Assembly: GCF_045679555.1 (NCBI RefSeq)
Contig: NC_092098.1
Coordinates: 14,336,538-14,400,537 of the forward strand
Length of the DNA: 64,000 nt
Reading direction: 5' to 3'
Source of the DNA: Salvelinus alpinus
Taxonomy: Eukaryota; Chordata; Actinopteri; Salmoniformes; Salmonidae
Shown: positions 1-14,580 of the stretch, piece by piece
Layout: each line of letters begins with the position of its first letter
How positions within the stretch are numbered: position 1 is the stretch's first letter
Program-made: the position numbers and the translations under genes
The notes under the pieces: model-generated
Seen by the model: the letters and a program-made list of their open reading frames with translations, nothing else
Told to the model about the DNA's origin: nothing
Database searches by the model: none

Positions 1-215
1 GTCGATTCTCTCATTCACAAATAGGACGCCAGTGTTTAGGTTCACAACATAATACAATCTGAAACATATGGGACTCAAGTTCCTGAAAATTGAGGTTGAG
101 GTCCTTGGCTATATTCCCAACAACGGTTCTCTTGTTCACCTCATCTGAGACAGAATAGACAAAGAAGCAGCAGAATCCGAATCCAACAATATCCACAATG
201 CACGGAAAGGCCCAT
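1..215 (-). pseudogene. decayed gamma-like protocadherin variable exon, 5' end only (cut by window edge)
   Basis: Read on the minus strand, the start (ATG at 213-215) is closely similar to the intact exon at 1545-3896: [19 protein letters not shown], then [16 protein letters not shown], then [15 protein letters not shown]. These blocks are the signal peptide and the first half of cadherin repeat EC1. They lie in different frames: codons around the signal-peptide cleavage region and between QIV and VNLNTG are missing compared with the intact exon, so at least two deletions shift the frame. I infer a pseudogene of a recent duplicate. The exon continues beyond base 1, so what follows cannot be judged. 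Confidence 0.8.
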
Positions 216-641
216 GCATAGGCCTTCTGTGAGTTGATTACAGTAGATTCATAATATTGCTAACATCGCGTTGTATAAGACAAATCGCTAGTATACCACG
301 GTTGTTTCTACACACATGCCTATCTAAAGTGGATCCCCTGACTCTACCTTCAGCAGTGGGAGTTAGGGGAGGAATTGAGCCCCACATAGTTGTCAGCTGA
401 ATATACGGTCTACAGCGACACCAGGTGCTCTTACTGCGCTCTTAGAAAATAACACAGCCGTATCTGAGTTATTCACGATGTTAGAATCTAACATGAGGGG
501 TGTCTACACAACAAACAAATAAACAAATAAGCAAATTGATCCAATGAACAACACTTTCTTCCAAAATGTATCTTCTCGCTTAGCCCAACGTGCCAAACAG
601 CGAATGACCAGCATGGCTAGACATGCTATGGTGTACACAGA
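216..641. other. non-coding upstream DNA of the decayed exon
   Basis: No gene seen. It holds the CSE-like motif at 405-422 and otherwise AT-rich sequence. Confidence 0.5.
405..422 (-). promoter_or_regulatory. protocadherin promoter element (CSE-like) of the decayed exon
   Basis: The plus-strand string acggtctacagcgacacc is identical to one at 4096-4113 and lies about 195 bp upstream of the start of the decayed exon, the same layout as for the intact exon. Clustered protocadherin variable exons are known to carry a conserved element with a CGCT core, bound by CTCF, roughly 200 bp upstream. Read on the minus strand the motif contains TGTCGCTGT. Identity with that element is inferred from position and core. 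Confidence 0.6.
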
Positions 642-1225
642 CCAGTTTTTTATTTATTTAACAAGGAAGGGCTCATTGAGATTTGAAATCTCTTTTTCAA
701 GAGCGTCCTGGCCAAGATAGGCAGCGCCAAGTCATTACACAATTATAGACAGACAACATGAAAAACTACAGGTAAACTAGTAAAAAAAACATAGAATTCA
801 CAGGAGTATAAGACAATCATAAAACAGTCAATTAAAAACATTGACAGCTTAAGGAATCAGCATCAAAATCCTTCATTAATAATTTAAAAAACCGAATCGG
901 GACAAGTTCTTCCAGTTTAAAAGTATTTTATAAGGCCTTCCAAGCCGATGGTGCAGAGTACATGAAAGCCTTTTTTTTATTTTACCAAATTCAGTTCGGA
1001 CATTTGGAACAGCTAGGAGGATAAAGTCCTGCGAACGAAGATAGTACCCACCACATTTATGAAGAATAAAAATGGCCAAATAAAATGGTGGTAACCCAAA
1101 ATGGCTTTGTAAATACAAGTATACTGGTGACAGCCTACGAGTGACTAGAGAAGGCCAGCCAACCCTGCTATATAAATAGTTGCTTTTGCAGTTTAAAATA
1201 AATCTGAATGCTCCATTGTTGCTTC
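642..1225. repeat. interspersed salmonid repeat, unclassified
   Basis: From accagttttttatttattta to about 1225 the text matches a dispersed repeat I recognise from memory in salmonid sequence, including cggacatttggaacagctag and gcctacgagtgactagagaa. I cannot assign its class or exact ends. No long open frame is present. Confidence 0.5.
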
Positions 1226-1544
1226 TACAATAAACAACTGAACTACTATATTTCGACAGGTTGGTATATGTATATAATAGAGGAGACTATTAATAACAAT
1301 GCATCAATTTAATCGTGAAAACATGTAAGCAGGAATGAGACTGACACTAACCAAAGCAGCCGTATGTCGCTGTCCATTGTGCTGAACAGAGACGACGTAA
1401 AAATGGATTTAAATTCGTGCGATAGATTTTTTTTAACATATTTAAGAAAATATTTACAAAGTGCAAGCAACATAATAGTAATATTTCAGTGGGAAATAAA
1501 CGACAACGCAATGAAAAAAAAGCCAAATGAATAGTTGCCCTTAC
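1226..1544. other. intronic DNA just past the splice donor of the 1545-3896 exon
   Basis: Nothing recognisable apart from the donor site (gtaagg on the minus strand, 1539-1544). The remainder is AT-rich. Confidence 0.5.
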
Positions 1545-3896
1545 CTTCTCTGTGTTAGGGAGAGTTCGCGTCCTCTGACAAGTGTCCCCTCCATTAATAC
1601 TGACCAGCTCACCATCAGCAGGTGGAAACGGCGCTGGTGTGTCGGAGCTAAAACACACGTCATACTGCTGGGTAGATTTGGAGTAAGACCAGCTCCCGTC
1701 AGGGTGCGTGGTGATCATTGGGACGCTGTACCTGCTGAAACTGCCATCTGACCTGTGGCATTTTACAGCTATTAAACTGATGAGGATCAGTATAAATATC
1801 ACTGATACTGACACAATGGCGATGAGCAGATACAGATTTAAATCTGAGAAACTCTTCTTCTTCACAGGCAGCTGTCTGAAAGTTGTTTGCATGTCACCTG
1901 TACTTTCAACGACCACAACATCAATAGACACAGTGGCAGACAGGGAAGGTTCTCCACAATCAGACACCAGAATGACCAACAGGTGAGTTTTTAAGTCATT
2001 GTCACTCATTCGTCTCTTAGTCCGTATTTCTCCATTGCTGGTTCCTATTCTGAAGAGATTGGTCCCCTTTGGTTCAGATATGTGATAAGAAAGCAGCGCA
2101 TGATATCCAGAGTCGGCGTCTACAGCCCTGATCTTGGCCACAAAGTATCCTGCTTCAGCAGAATAGGGAATGTTCTCAGAATTAACGGCGCCGTGGTCAG
2201 AATATGGCGGGAGAATCACAGGACTGTTGTCATTCTCATCCAGGATAAAAAGGTTGACAGTGACGTTGCTGCTTAGTGGAGGAACACCAGAGTCTGTGGC
2301 CTGAACGTGGAACTGAAATGTTTTCACTTCTTCGAAATTAAATGACTGTATGCTATAAATCTCACCAGTTAATGAGTTTATGTTTATCATTGTAGACAAG
2401 GGTTTGCCATTATTGCCTTCTAAAAACGAATAAGACATCTGAGTGTTTTCATTCATGTCTGGATCATGGGCAGTCAAGCTGGCAATAAGCCCTCCAACGG
2501 GACTATTTTCCTTTAGATAAACATTAAATATAGGTTCTGAAAAGCGAGGCGCGTTGTCATTCACATCAGCGACGTAAACAGAAATGACACTGTTACTGGA
2601 GAGAGGTGGGATGCCTTCATCTGTAGCTATAACGGTCACATTGTACTGGGAAGTAGTCTCTCTATCTAGAGATCCATCTACCACTAACGAATAATAGTTC
2701 TTATACGAGGACAGCAATTTGAATGGAACAGAGTCTACTATTTTACAGTGTACTTTTCCATTTACACCCCCGTCTTTATCAGATACTGTTATTAGACCAA
2801 CTGCTGTACCTGATTTTGCATCCTCTCTGACTGCATTCATCATTGAAGTTACTGAGATTTCTGGAGCATTGTCATTGACATCAATCACTTCTACCAAGAC
2901 TTTACAATGCGTTGTGCGAGGACTAGCACTCCTGTCTTTGGCCTGTACATGCAGCTCAAACGCAGCATTCTCCTCGCGATCAATGGTTCCTTTAACTGTG
3001 ATTTCACCAGTCACTTTGTTCATTTGAAATGCGTCCAATGTTTTTTCCTTTCCGTGGCTTATCAAAGAATAAACGATTTCCCCATTTACACCTGAGTCCA
3101 CATCGGTTGCGTTCAGTTTTATTAAATGTGTGCCAATTGGTATGTTCTCTGCTATACGTACTTTGTACAATTGTTTGCTGAAGACTGGACTATTATCGTT
3201 CACATCTATCACATTCACTATTATCTGTAATGTCCCGGATCTGGCAGGTGTTCCTCCATCAACAGCAGTCAGTAACAACTGGATCACAGCCTGTTTCTCT
3301 CGGTCTAAAGCTTTCTGTAACACTAACTCAGCAGACACGCTCTGCTCGCCACCGCTCTGTACATCCAAAGAGAAATGTTCATTCGGGCTCAACTTGTATG
3401 TTTTCACTGTATTACTCCCTATATCAGCATCGTCAGCGCTAGGCAGGGGATATCTTTCGCCTTGAAATGTGGATTCGGTTATATTCAAAGTATGAACATT
3501 TATTGGGAATGAAGGTCCGTTATCATTTATATCTAACACATTGATCTCTAAACGATACATGTTGAGGGGGTTCTGTGCAATGATCTCCAGGTTTAGAGAA
3601 CATTTCTCACTGGTCATACAGAGTTCCTCTCGGTCGATTTTTTCCTTCACAAACAGAGCCCCGGTCTTTAAATTCATATCAAAATACTTCTTGTTAGAGC
3701 CGGAAACAATCTGAAACATATGAGACTCCAGTTCCTGAACATTGAGATTGAGATCCTTGGATATATTCCCAACAACGGTTCCCTTGTTCACCTCCTCTGA
3801 GACAGAGTAGATCATCTGTCCAGAAGAAAAATCCCATACGCAAAGAAGCAGTACAACCGGAATCCAGCGATATCCACAATGCACGGAATGGCCCAT
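1545..3896 (-). CDS. clustered protocadherin, gamma-like variable exon (intact)
   Basis: One exon of 784 codons encodes nearly a whole cell-adhesion receptor: signal peptide (about residues 1-27), six cadherin repeats marked by calcium-binding motifs DINDNGP, DVNDNSP, DVNDNAP (twice) and DENDNSP, one membrane helix (about 685-713, [19 protein letters not shown]), and a cytoplasmic tail of about 70 residues ending LPNTEK. The ATG at 3894-3896 is chosen because it opens the signal peptide; an upstream GTG in frame is not needed. The coding part ends at 1545 at a clear donor (AAG|gtaagg), phase 0, so the product is completed by constant exons that must lie left of the window. The tail ([16 protein letters not shown], then [15 protein letters not shown]) resembles fish gamma protocadherins; from memory a few residues usual between these blocks are absent. 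Such exons are chosen stochastically in neurons through their own promoters. Confidence 0.92.
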
Positions 3897-4095
3897 CGTT
3901 AAATCCACTGTTCACCCGACGCTTCTACTGTTCTAAGAGCAGACATATATTTCAGAAAACAACCACATCTTATGCCGTCGCGGAAGGGCTGTCGTTTCAA
4001 ATGGAATCTGACTGTGTGTTATTCTGACAAAAGCCTACACAACACTGATAGCCACAGAAGGAGGGTCCCTAGAACGAAATCAAGGTTTCATATCC

Positions 4096-4113
4096 ACGGT
4101 CTACAGCGACACC
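4096..4113 (-). promoter_or_regulatory. protocadherin promoter element (CSE-like) of the 1545-3896 exon
   Basis: The motif acggtctacagcgacacc matches 405-422 base for base and lies about 200 bp upstream of the ATG at 3896. Minus-strand core: TGTCGCTGT. A CTCF-bound CGCT-containing element at this distance is established for clustered protocadherins; the assignment here is by position and similarity. Confidence 0.7.
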
Positions 4114-4261
4114 CTGCGTTTTGCTTACTAAACGGCCATGACACTGCTCAATGAGGAAAAAAAACGTATTACCTATGCGTCATATGTTAGCCCGAAATAA
4201 AACAGTTTAATAGCAAATAAGTAAACCATATGTTTTGAAATAATATATAATCGTTTTCATC

Positions 4262-4925
4262 TAGTACGTTGACAATTGTTTATGTGGTCCCTGATCTCGG
4301 AGGCTTTCCTCCATCAATAGCAGTCAGTACGCGCTTGATCGCAGCATGTTTCTCTCAGTCTAACGTTTTCTGTAACACTAACTCTACTGATGGACCACGA
4401 TCCGCCTCAGTACGCACGTCTAGTGTGAAAAGGGCATTTGGGGAGAGTTTATATGACTCGGTAGATTTGCTCCCTTACTCCTGCAGGCAGAGGACATTTA
4501 ACTTCTGGTGCAGTTAGCCCAGCAATCCGAAAAGTCTGCGATTTCACATGAAAATGTGGTGCGTTGTCGTTCATGTCCAGTATAATTACTTCAACATTGT
4601 ACATTCGTAAAGAATTAATAACAATAACCTCCAAGCTTTCAGTGCAAACAAGGTTGTTAAAGACAACGCTTGAAGAAACCCCCAGTGTTTAAATGTACTT
4701 CAAAATGTTTCTTAAATGTTCCCGTTTCTATCTGGATCCTGCGTGCCTCCAGTTCAGTCACTTTCAGATTTACACCCTTAGCCAAATTCCCAACAAATGT
4801 CCCCGGTTTTAACTCATCGGAAACGGAATAAGTAATTTGTTCAGACTAAGCACCCCGAATACAAAGCAACAGCCAAAATAGATTCCCAATCCAAACCCAT
4901 TCACGGTTCTCGAATGCAGTCACTG
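4262..4925 (-). pseudogene. truncated, decayed protocadherin variable exon
   Basis: Minus-strand reading gives EC1 (SEQITYSVSDELKPGTFVGN, then LKVTELEARRIQIETGTFKK and HFEVHLNTG), then in other frames VEVIILDMNDNAPHF and an EC2 piece with VLTAIDGGKPPRSGTT. There is a stop just before SEQITYS at the end of the signal peptide, a frame change after LNTG, and the copy stops in mid EC2, with no EC3-EC6, membrane helix or tail. It is a host gene relic directly upstream of the intact gamma-like exon. A worn version of the promoter motif may lie near 5119-5145. Confidence 0.85.
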
Positions 4926-6838
<1,913 letters not shown>

Positions 6839-7586
6839 AGGCCACATAAATACAGAATAGATAAAAAGATTCAATGCAGATAACTCTGAACTGAAAAAGA
6901 ATGCTGAACTATTGAAGAATGACACTAGAGACTCACAAAACTACATCAGAGCACTAATGAGCAACTGAGCTGAGATACACAAACATATAGAGAGGGAAGA
7001 GGCACCGATTAATAGAACTACATGAACAGTCACATATAGCAATGTCAACGTATGTGATAGTCTGCTGTGTGTTCCTTATGACAATGATTGGCACGACCCA
7101 CAGACCCAGTAACAGTAAGCCTATCAGCTGTACAACGGACTCAATAATCAATGGTGCACTAGAAGAGCTTGGGGTATATTTACACTTAGTGCAGCATGTA
7201 CATCACTGAATTAATTCTCCATCCTCACACATATGGTGAGGCAGATGATGGTTCTAGAGTGCCACCCAGTGGCTCATTGTTTGCATAGATCCAAACGGTA
7301 CATGATGAACGCCTGCACGTTATATATACATGGTTAGCTTGATGGACAGTTTAATGAGTAAGCGTCCAGGTGATGAGGAGCATAAATCTGGGTCAGAATC
7401 AGCCGGACACAGTCAACTACCTGTAGCAAGAGAAAGGAATAGAGGTGGAGAAACTGTAGATAGTGGATGCTTGCACCTGTACTATTTCACACATGTACAA
7501 GCATGTATTATACACATGTGTTTATTGCATACCCCAACTCCCCCTGCAACACCCTCAGAGAGTGCGGTCACAGTCAGCCATTGTTA
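6839..7586. other. no gene seen
   Basis: Non-repetitive AT-rich sequence with short frames only and no domain that I recognise. Confidence 0.45.
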
Positions 7587-7714
7587 ACAGCAACCCTGGA
7601 CCAATTAGGTTTCAGTGAACATCTACAGAGTTTTCACCTCATCAGCTCAGGAATACGAACTAGCAAGCGTTCTGTTATCGGCCCAAAGCTCTAACCACTA
7701 GGCTATCTGCTACC
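7587..7714 (-). repeat. tRNA-derived SINE (salmonid HpaI/AvaIII-like), partial
   Basis: On the minus strand the 5' part reads tagcctagtggttagagc, the A-box of a tRNA-like RNA polymerase III promoter, followed by gggccgataacagaacgctt and a degraded B-box, then the salmonid SINE body up to about 7587. From memory this is the head of the common salmonid tRNA-derived SINEs. The copy looks old. Confidence 0.7.
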
Positions 7715-8070
7715 CTATCAGATATGTGCTGACTCTCAGAAGTCCACTTACTTTACCACGATCGCTGTCTACTTTCTTGCTTCAACTCCTACGATTCTGA
7801 CTGCATGTCAACATGGGAGAATCAAACATTTAAACAACTTGTAAACTACATAAGTCGGCATGTCATATGCAACTTTTGTAATTTAATTACGCATATGGCT
7901 ATATCAATGCACAACTAGCTGCAACCTGTCCTGAATCTGATTAAATGGTTCATTAAAAATTACTGGTAGGCTTCAATTTAGATTTTTAAGATATGACAAA
8001 ATAGCTTTACACATTTGGAACCTTAACACCACAAAGAGGAAGTATAAGCAGTAAGTGCTGGGCAAACCAA
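7715..8070. other. no gene seen
   Basis: AT-rich unique-looking DNA between the SINE and the satellite. Confidence 0.4.
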
Positions 8071-8075
8071 TGTAG

Positions 8076-11000
8076 TGTTTGATGTACAGCATTTATTAAA
8101 CAGTCATCTGTAGTCATATTAAACAGTCATCTGTAGTCATAATGAACAGTCATCTGTAGTCATAATGAACAGTCATCTGTAGTCATATTAAACAGTCATC
8201 TGTGGTCATAATGAACAGTCATCTGTAGTCATATATTAAACAGTCATCTGTAGTCATAATGAACAGTCATCTGTAGTCATAATGAACAGTCATCTGTAGT
8301 CATAATTAACAGTAATCTGTAGTCATTTATTAACAGTCATCTGTAGTCATAATAAACAGTCATCTGTAGTCATAATGAACAGTCATCTGTAGTCATAATT
8401 AACAGTCATCTGTAGTCATAATTAACAGTAATCTGTAGTCATTTATTTAACAGTCATCTGTAGTCATAATGAACAGTCATATGTAGTCATATATTAAACA
8501 GTTATCTGTATTCATAATGAACAATCATCTGTAGTGATAATTAACAGTCATCTGTAGTCAAAATGAACAGTCATCTGTAGTCATAATGAACAGTCATCTG
8601 TAGTCATATATTAAATAGTCATCTGTAGTCATAATGAACAGTCATCTGTAGTCATAATGAACAGTCATCTGTAGTCCAAATGAACAGTCATCTGTAGTCA
8701 AAATGAATAGTAATCTGTAGTAAAAATGAACAGTTATCTGTAGTCATAATGAACAGTCATCTGTAGTCATAATGAACAGTCATCTGTAGTCATTTATTTA
8801 ACAGTCATCTGTAGTCATAATGAACAGTCATCTGTAGTCATAATGAACAGTCATCTGTAGTCATAATGAACAGTCATCTGTAGTCATATATTAAACAGTC
8901 ATCTGTAGTCATAATGAACAATCATCTGTAGTCATAATTAACAGCCATCTGTAGTCAAAATGAACAGTCATCTGTAGTCATATTATAACTGTCATCTGTA
9001 GTCATATATTAAACAGTCATCTGTAGTCATATATTAAACAGTCATCTGTAGTCATAATGAACAGCCATCTGTAGTCAAAATGAACAGTCATCTGTAGTCA
9101 TAATGAACAGTCATCTGTAGTCATATTATAACTGTCATCTGTAGTCATATATTAAACAGTCATCTGTAGTCATAATGAACAATCATCTGTAGTCATAATT
9201 AACAGCCATCTGTAGTCATAATGAACAGTCATCTGTAGTCATAATGAACAGTCATCTGTAGTCATATATTAAACAGTCATCTGTAGTCATAATTAACAGC
9301 CATCTGTAGTCATAATGAACAGTCATCTGTAGTCATATATTAAACAGTCATCTGTAGTCATAATGAACAGTCATCTGTAGTCATTTATTAAACAGTCATC
9401 TGTAGTCATAATGAACAGTCATCTGTAGTCATAATGAACAGTCATCTGTAGTCATAATGAACAGTCATCTGTAGTAAAAATGAACTGTCATCTGTAGTCA
9501 TATATTAACTGTCATCTGTAGTCATAATTAACAGTCATCTGTAGTCATAATAAACAGTGATTTGTAGTAATTTATTTAACACTCATCTGTAGTCATAATT
9601 AACTGTCATCTGTAGTCATAATGAACAGTCATCTGTAGTCATAATGAACAGTCATCTGTAGTCATATATTAAACAGTCATCTGTAGTCATAATGAACAAT
9701 CATCTGTAGTCATAATTAACAGCCATCTGTAGTCAAAATGAACAGTCATCTGTAGTCATATTATAACTGTCATCTGTGGTCATATATTAAACAGTCATCT
9801 GTAGTCATAATGAACAGTCATCTGTAGTCATAATTAACAGTCATCTGTAGTCATAATTAACAGTAATCTGTAGTCATTTATTAACAGTAATCTGTAGTCA
9901 TAATAAACAGACATCTGTAGTCATAATGAACAGTCATCTGTAGTCATAATTAACAGTCATCTGTAGTCATAATTAACAGTAATCTGTAGTCATTTATTTA
10001 ACAGTCATCTGTAGTCATAATGAACAGTCATCTGTAGTCATTTATTTAACAGTCATCTGTAGTCATAATGAACAGTCATATGTAGTCATATATTAAACAG
10101 TTATCTGTATTCATAATGAACAATCATCTGTAGTGATAATTAACAGTCATCTGTAGTCAAAATGAACAGTCATCTGTAGTCATATATTAACTGTCATCTG
10201 TAGTCATTTATTAAACAGTCATCTGTAGTCATAATGAACAGTCATCTGTAGTCATATATTAAATAGTCATCTGTAGTCATAATGAACAGTCATCTGTAGT
10301 CATAATGAACAGTCATCTGTAGTCATAATGAACAGTCATCTGTAGTCAAAATGAATAGTAATCTGTAGTAAAAATGAACAGTTATCTGTAGTCATAATTA
10401 ACAGTCATCTGTAGTCATAATGAACAGTCATCTGTAGTCATTTATTTAACAGTCATCTGTAGTCATAATGAACAGTCATCTGTAGTCATAATGAACAGTC
10501 ATCTGTAGTCATTTATTAAACAGTCATCTGTAGTCATAATGAACAATCATCTGTAGTCATAATTAACAGTCATCTGTAGTCATAATGATCAGTCATCTGT
10601 AGTCATAATGAACAGTCATCTGTAATCATAATTAACATGAATCTGTAGTCATATTTAACAGTCATCTGTAGTCATAATTAACAGTCATCTGTAGTCATAA
10701 TGAACAGTTATCTGTAGTCATTTATTAAACAGTCATCTGTAGTCATAATGAACAGTCATCTGTAGTCATAATGAACAGTCATCTGTAGTCATAATGAACA
10801 GTCATCTGTAGTCATATTAAACAGTCATATGTAATCATAATTAACTCTCATCTGTAGTCATAATGAACAGTCATCTGTAGTCATAATTAACAGCCATCTG
10901 TAGTCATAATGAACAGTCATCTGTAGTCATAATTAACAGTAATCTGTAGTCATTTATTAACAGTCATCTGTAGTCATAATAAACAGTCATCTGTAGTCAT

Positions 11001-13797
11001 AATGAACAGTCATCTGTAGTCATAATTAACAGTCATCTGTAGTCATAATTAACAGTAATCTGTAGTCATTTATTTAACAGTCATCTGTAGTCATAATGAA
11101 CAGTCATATGTAGTCATATATTAAACAGTTATCTGTATTCATAATGAACAATCATCTGTAGTGATAATTAACAGTCATCTGTAGTCAAAATGAACAGTCA
11201 TCTGTAGTCATAATGAACAGTCATCTGTAGTCATATATTAAATAGTCATCTGTAGTCATAATGAACAGTCATCTGTAGTCATAATGAACAGTCATCTGTA
11301 GTCCAAATGAACAGTCATCTGTAGTCAAAATGAATAGTAATCTGTAGTAAAAATGAACAGTTATCTGTAGTCATAATGAACAGTCATCTGTAGTCATAAT
11401 GAACAGTCATCTGTAGTCATATATTAAATAGTCATCTGTAGTCATAATGAACAGTCATCTGTAGTCATAATGAACAGTCATCTGTAGTCATATATTAAAC
11501 AGTCATCTGTAGTCATAATGAACAATCATCTGTAGTCATAATTAACAGCCATCTGTAGTCAAAATGAACAGTCATCTGTAGTCATAATGAACAGTCATCT
11601 GTAGTCATATTATAACTGTCATCTGTAGTCATATATTAAACAGTCATCTGTAGTCATAATGAACAATCATCTGTAGTCATAATTAACAGCCATCTGTAGT
11701 CATAATGAACAGTCATCTGTAGTCATATTATAACTGTCATCTGTAGTCATATATTAAACAGTCATCTGTAGTCATATATTAAACAGTCATCTGTAGTCAT
11801 AATGAACAGCCATCTGTAGTCAAAATGAACAGTCATCTGTAGTCATAATGAACAGTCATCTGTAGTCATATTATAACTGTCATCTGTAGTCATATATTAA
11901 ACAGTCATCTGTAGTCATAATGAACAATCATCTGTAGTCATAATTAACAGCCATCTGTAGTCATAATGAACAGTCATCTGTAGTCATAATGAACAGTCAT
12001 CTGTAGTCATATATTAAACAGTCATCTGTAGTCATAATTAACAGCCATCTGTAGTCATAATGAACAGTCATCTGTAGTCATATATTAAACAGTCATCTGT
12101 AGTCATAATGAACAGTCATCTGTAGTCATTTATTAAACAGTCATCTGTAGTCATAATGAACAGTCATCTGTAGTCATAATGAACAGTCATCTGTAGTCAT
12201 AATGAACAGTCATCTGTAGTAAAAATGAACTGTCATCTGTAGTCATATATTAACTGTCATCTGTAGTCATAATTAACAGTCATCTGTAGTCATAATAAAC
12301 AGTGATTTGTAGTAATTTATTTAACACTCATCTGTAGTCATAATTAACTGTCATCTGTAGTCATAATGAACAGTCATCTGTAGTCATAATGAACAGTCAT
12401 CTGTAGTCATATATTAAACAGTCATCTGTAGTCATAATGAACAATCATCTGTAGTCATAATTAACAGCCATCTGTAGTCAAAATGAACAGTCATCTGTAG
12501 TCATATTATAACTGTCATCTGTGGTCATATATTAAACAGTCATCTGTAGTCATAATGAACAGTCATCTGTAGTCATAATTAACAGTCATCTGTAGTCATA
12601 ATTAACAGTAATCTGTAGTCATTTATTAACAGTAATCTGTAGTCATAATAAACAGACATCTGTAGTCATAATGAACAGTCATCTGTAGTCATAATTAACA
12701 GTCATCTGTAGTCATAATTAACAGTAATCTGTAGTCATTTATTTAACAGTCATCTGTAGTCATAATGAACAGTCATCTGTAGTCATTTATTTAACAGTCA
12801 TCTGTAGTCATAATGAACAGTCATATGTAGTCATATATTAAACAGTTATCTGTATTCATAATGAACAATCATCTGTAGTGATAATTAACAGTCATCTGTA
12901 GTCAAAATGAACAGTCATCTGTAGTCATATATTAACTGTCATCTGTAGTCATTTATTAAACAGTCATCTGTAGTCATAATGAACAGTCATCTGTAGTCAT
13001 ATATTAAATAGTCATCTGTAGTCATAATGAACAGTCATCTGTAGTCATAATGAACAGTCATCTGTAGTCATAATGAACAGTCATCTGTAGTCAAAATGAA
13101 TAGTAATCTGTAGTAAAAATGAACAGTTATCTGTAGTCATAATTAACAGTCATCTGTAGTCATAATGAACAGTCATCTGTAGTCATTTATTTAACAGTCA
13201 TCTGTAGTCATAATGAACAGTCATCTGTAGTCATAATGAACAGTCATCTGTAGTCATTTATTAAACAGTCATCTGTAGTCATAATGAACAATCATCTGTA
13301 GTCATAATTAACAGTCATCTGTAGTCATAATGATCAGTCATCTGTAGTCATAATGAACAGTCATCTGTAATCATAATTAACATGAATCTGTAGTCATATT
13401 TAACAGTCATCTGTAGTCATAATTAACAGTCATCTGTAGTCATAATGAACAGTTATCTGTAGTCATTTATTAAACAGTCATCTGTAGTCATAATGAACAG
13501 TCATCTGTAGTCATAATGAACAGTCATCTGTAGTCATATTAAACAGTCATATGTAATCATAATTAACTCTCATCTGTAGTCATAATGAACAGTCATCTGT
13601 AGTCATAATTAACAGCCATCTGTAGTCATAATGAACAGTCATCTGTAGTCATATTAAACAGTCATATGTAATCATAATTAACTCTCATCTGTAGTCATAA
13701 TGAACAGTCATCTGTAGTCATAATTAACAGCCATCTGTAGTCATAATGAACAGTCATCTGTTGTCATTTATTAAACAGTCATCTGTAGTGTTTGATA
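8076..13797. repeat. 5.7-kb AT-rich satellite, ~23-bp unit with a ~2.7-kb higher-order duplication
   Basis: The basic unit is aacagtcatctgtagtcata plus atg (23 bp), with variants in the linker (atattaa, tttattaa, aattaac, ttataactg), about 245 copies in all. Rare variants recur at fixed distances: catctgtggt at 9771 and 12516, attaacatga at 10631 and 13376, gtagtgataa at 10130 and 12875 are each 2,745 bp apart; gtagtccaaa at 8671 and 11298 and gtagtgataa at 8531 and 11158 are 2,627 bp apart. So a ~2.7-kb block was duplicated in tandem, with about 118 bp gained or lost between 8.7 and 9.1 kb. No coding capacity. Confidence 0.95.
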
Positions 13798-13799
13798 TA

Positions 13800-14140
13800 C
13801 AGTGCATTCGGAAAGTATTCAGACCCCTTGTCTTTTTCTACATTTGGTTACGTTACAGCCTTATTCTAAAATTGATTCACTTGTTTTTTCCCCTCATCAA
13901 TCTACACACAATACCCAATAATGACACCCACAAAAAAAAACTGAAATATCACATTTGAATGGGTATTCAGACCCTTTACTCATTACTTTGTTGAAGCACC
14001 TTCGGTAGCGATTGCATCCTTGAGTCTTCTTGCGTATGACACTACAAGCTTGTCACACCTGTATTTAGGGAGATTCTCCCATTCTTCTCTGCAAATCCTC
14101 TCAACCTCTGTCAGCTTGGATGGGGAGCGTCGCTGCACAG
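13800..14140 (-). mobile_element. Tc1-like transposon relic, terminal part
   Basis: Begins after a TA (13798-13799) with cagtgcattcggaaagtatt, a terminal repeat I recognise from salmonid Tc1 elements, and runs into antisense transposase sequence up to ctgcacag at 14140. The next piece of the same element resumes at about 17441, so the copy is split by an insertion. Confidence 0.8.
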
Positions 14141-14580
14141 TGTCGTGACTTGACTTTGATATTAATCTGAAGAATGTTATGTATCTAATTAACTATGTTT
14201 AATTGTTACCCGACTAAGTTAATCATGTAACAATTAATATTAGGATTTAGGGTACCACGAGAGCGGTTCTTTAAAGAGTTACCATCTCCCGAATTAAACT
14301 CTAAAAGGTCTTTACCTATCACATCTATAAACAGTCAACTTATTAATCATAACCTCGTATCATATCACCATTCTGAACAGTCGTAACCTCCTTGCATCTG
14401 CAAAAGCCAGAGCCTTACTTATGATTCAGTACTACAGAAATTGGTTTAATTATGTATTTACTAGCTAATTAAATGGGAACACAAGATAAACACACACACT
14501 CTGCACCGGTTATTGACTGGAGATGAAATACGCTGAAAACAGGTCCCCTGCGGAATGACAACAACATGGATGCTTGTTAA

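Noticed and set aside
1527-3465. Plus-strand frames opposite the protocadherin exon
   Set aside because: Shadows of the coding strand with no domains; the same holds opposite the other two large exons.
3897-3908. Upstream in-frame GTG start for the gamma-like exon
   Set aside because: The ATG at 3894-3896 opens a normal signal peptide; the GTG extension adds nothing.
8076-13797. Regular ~23-bp repeats could suggest a CRISPR array
   Set aside because: There are no unique spacers; the units are contiguous and the genome is eukaryotic. It is a satellite.
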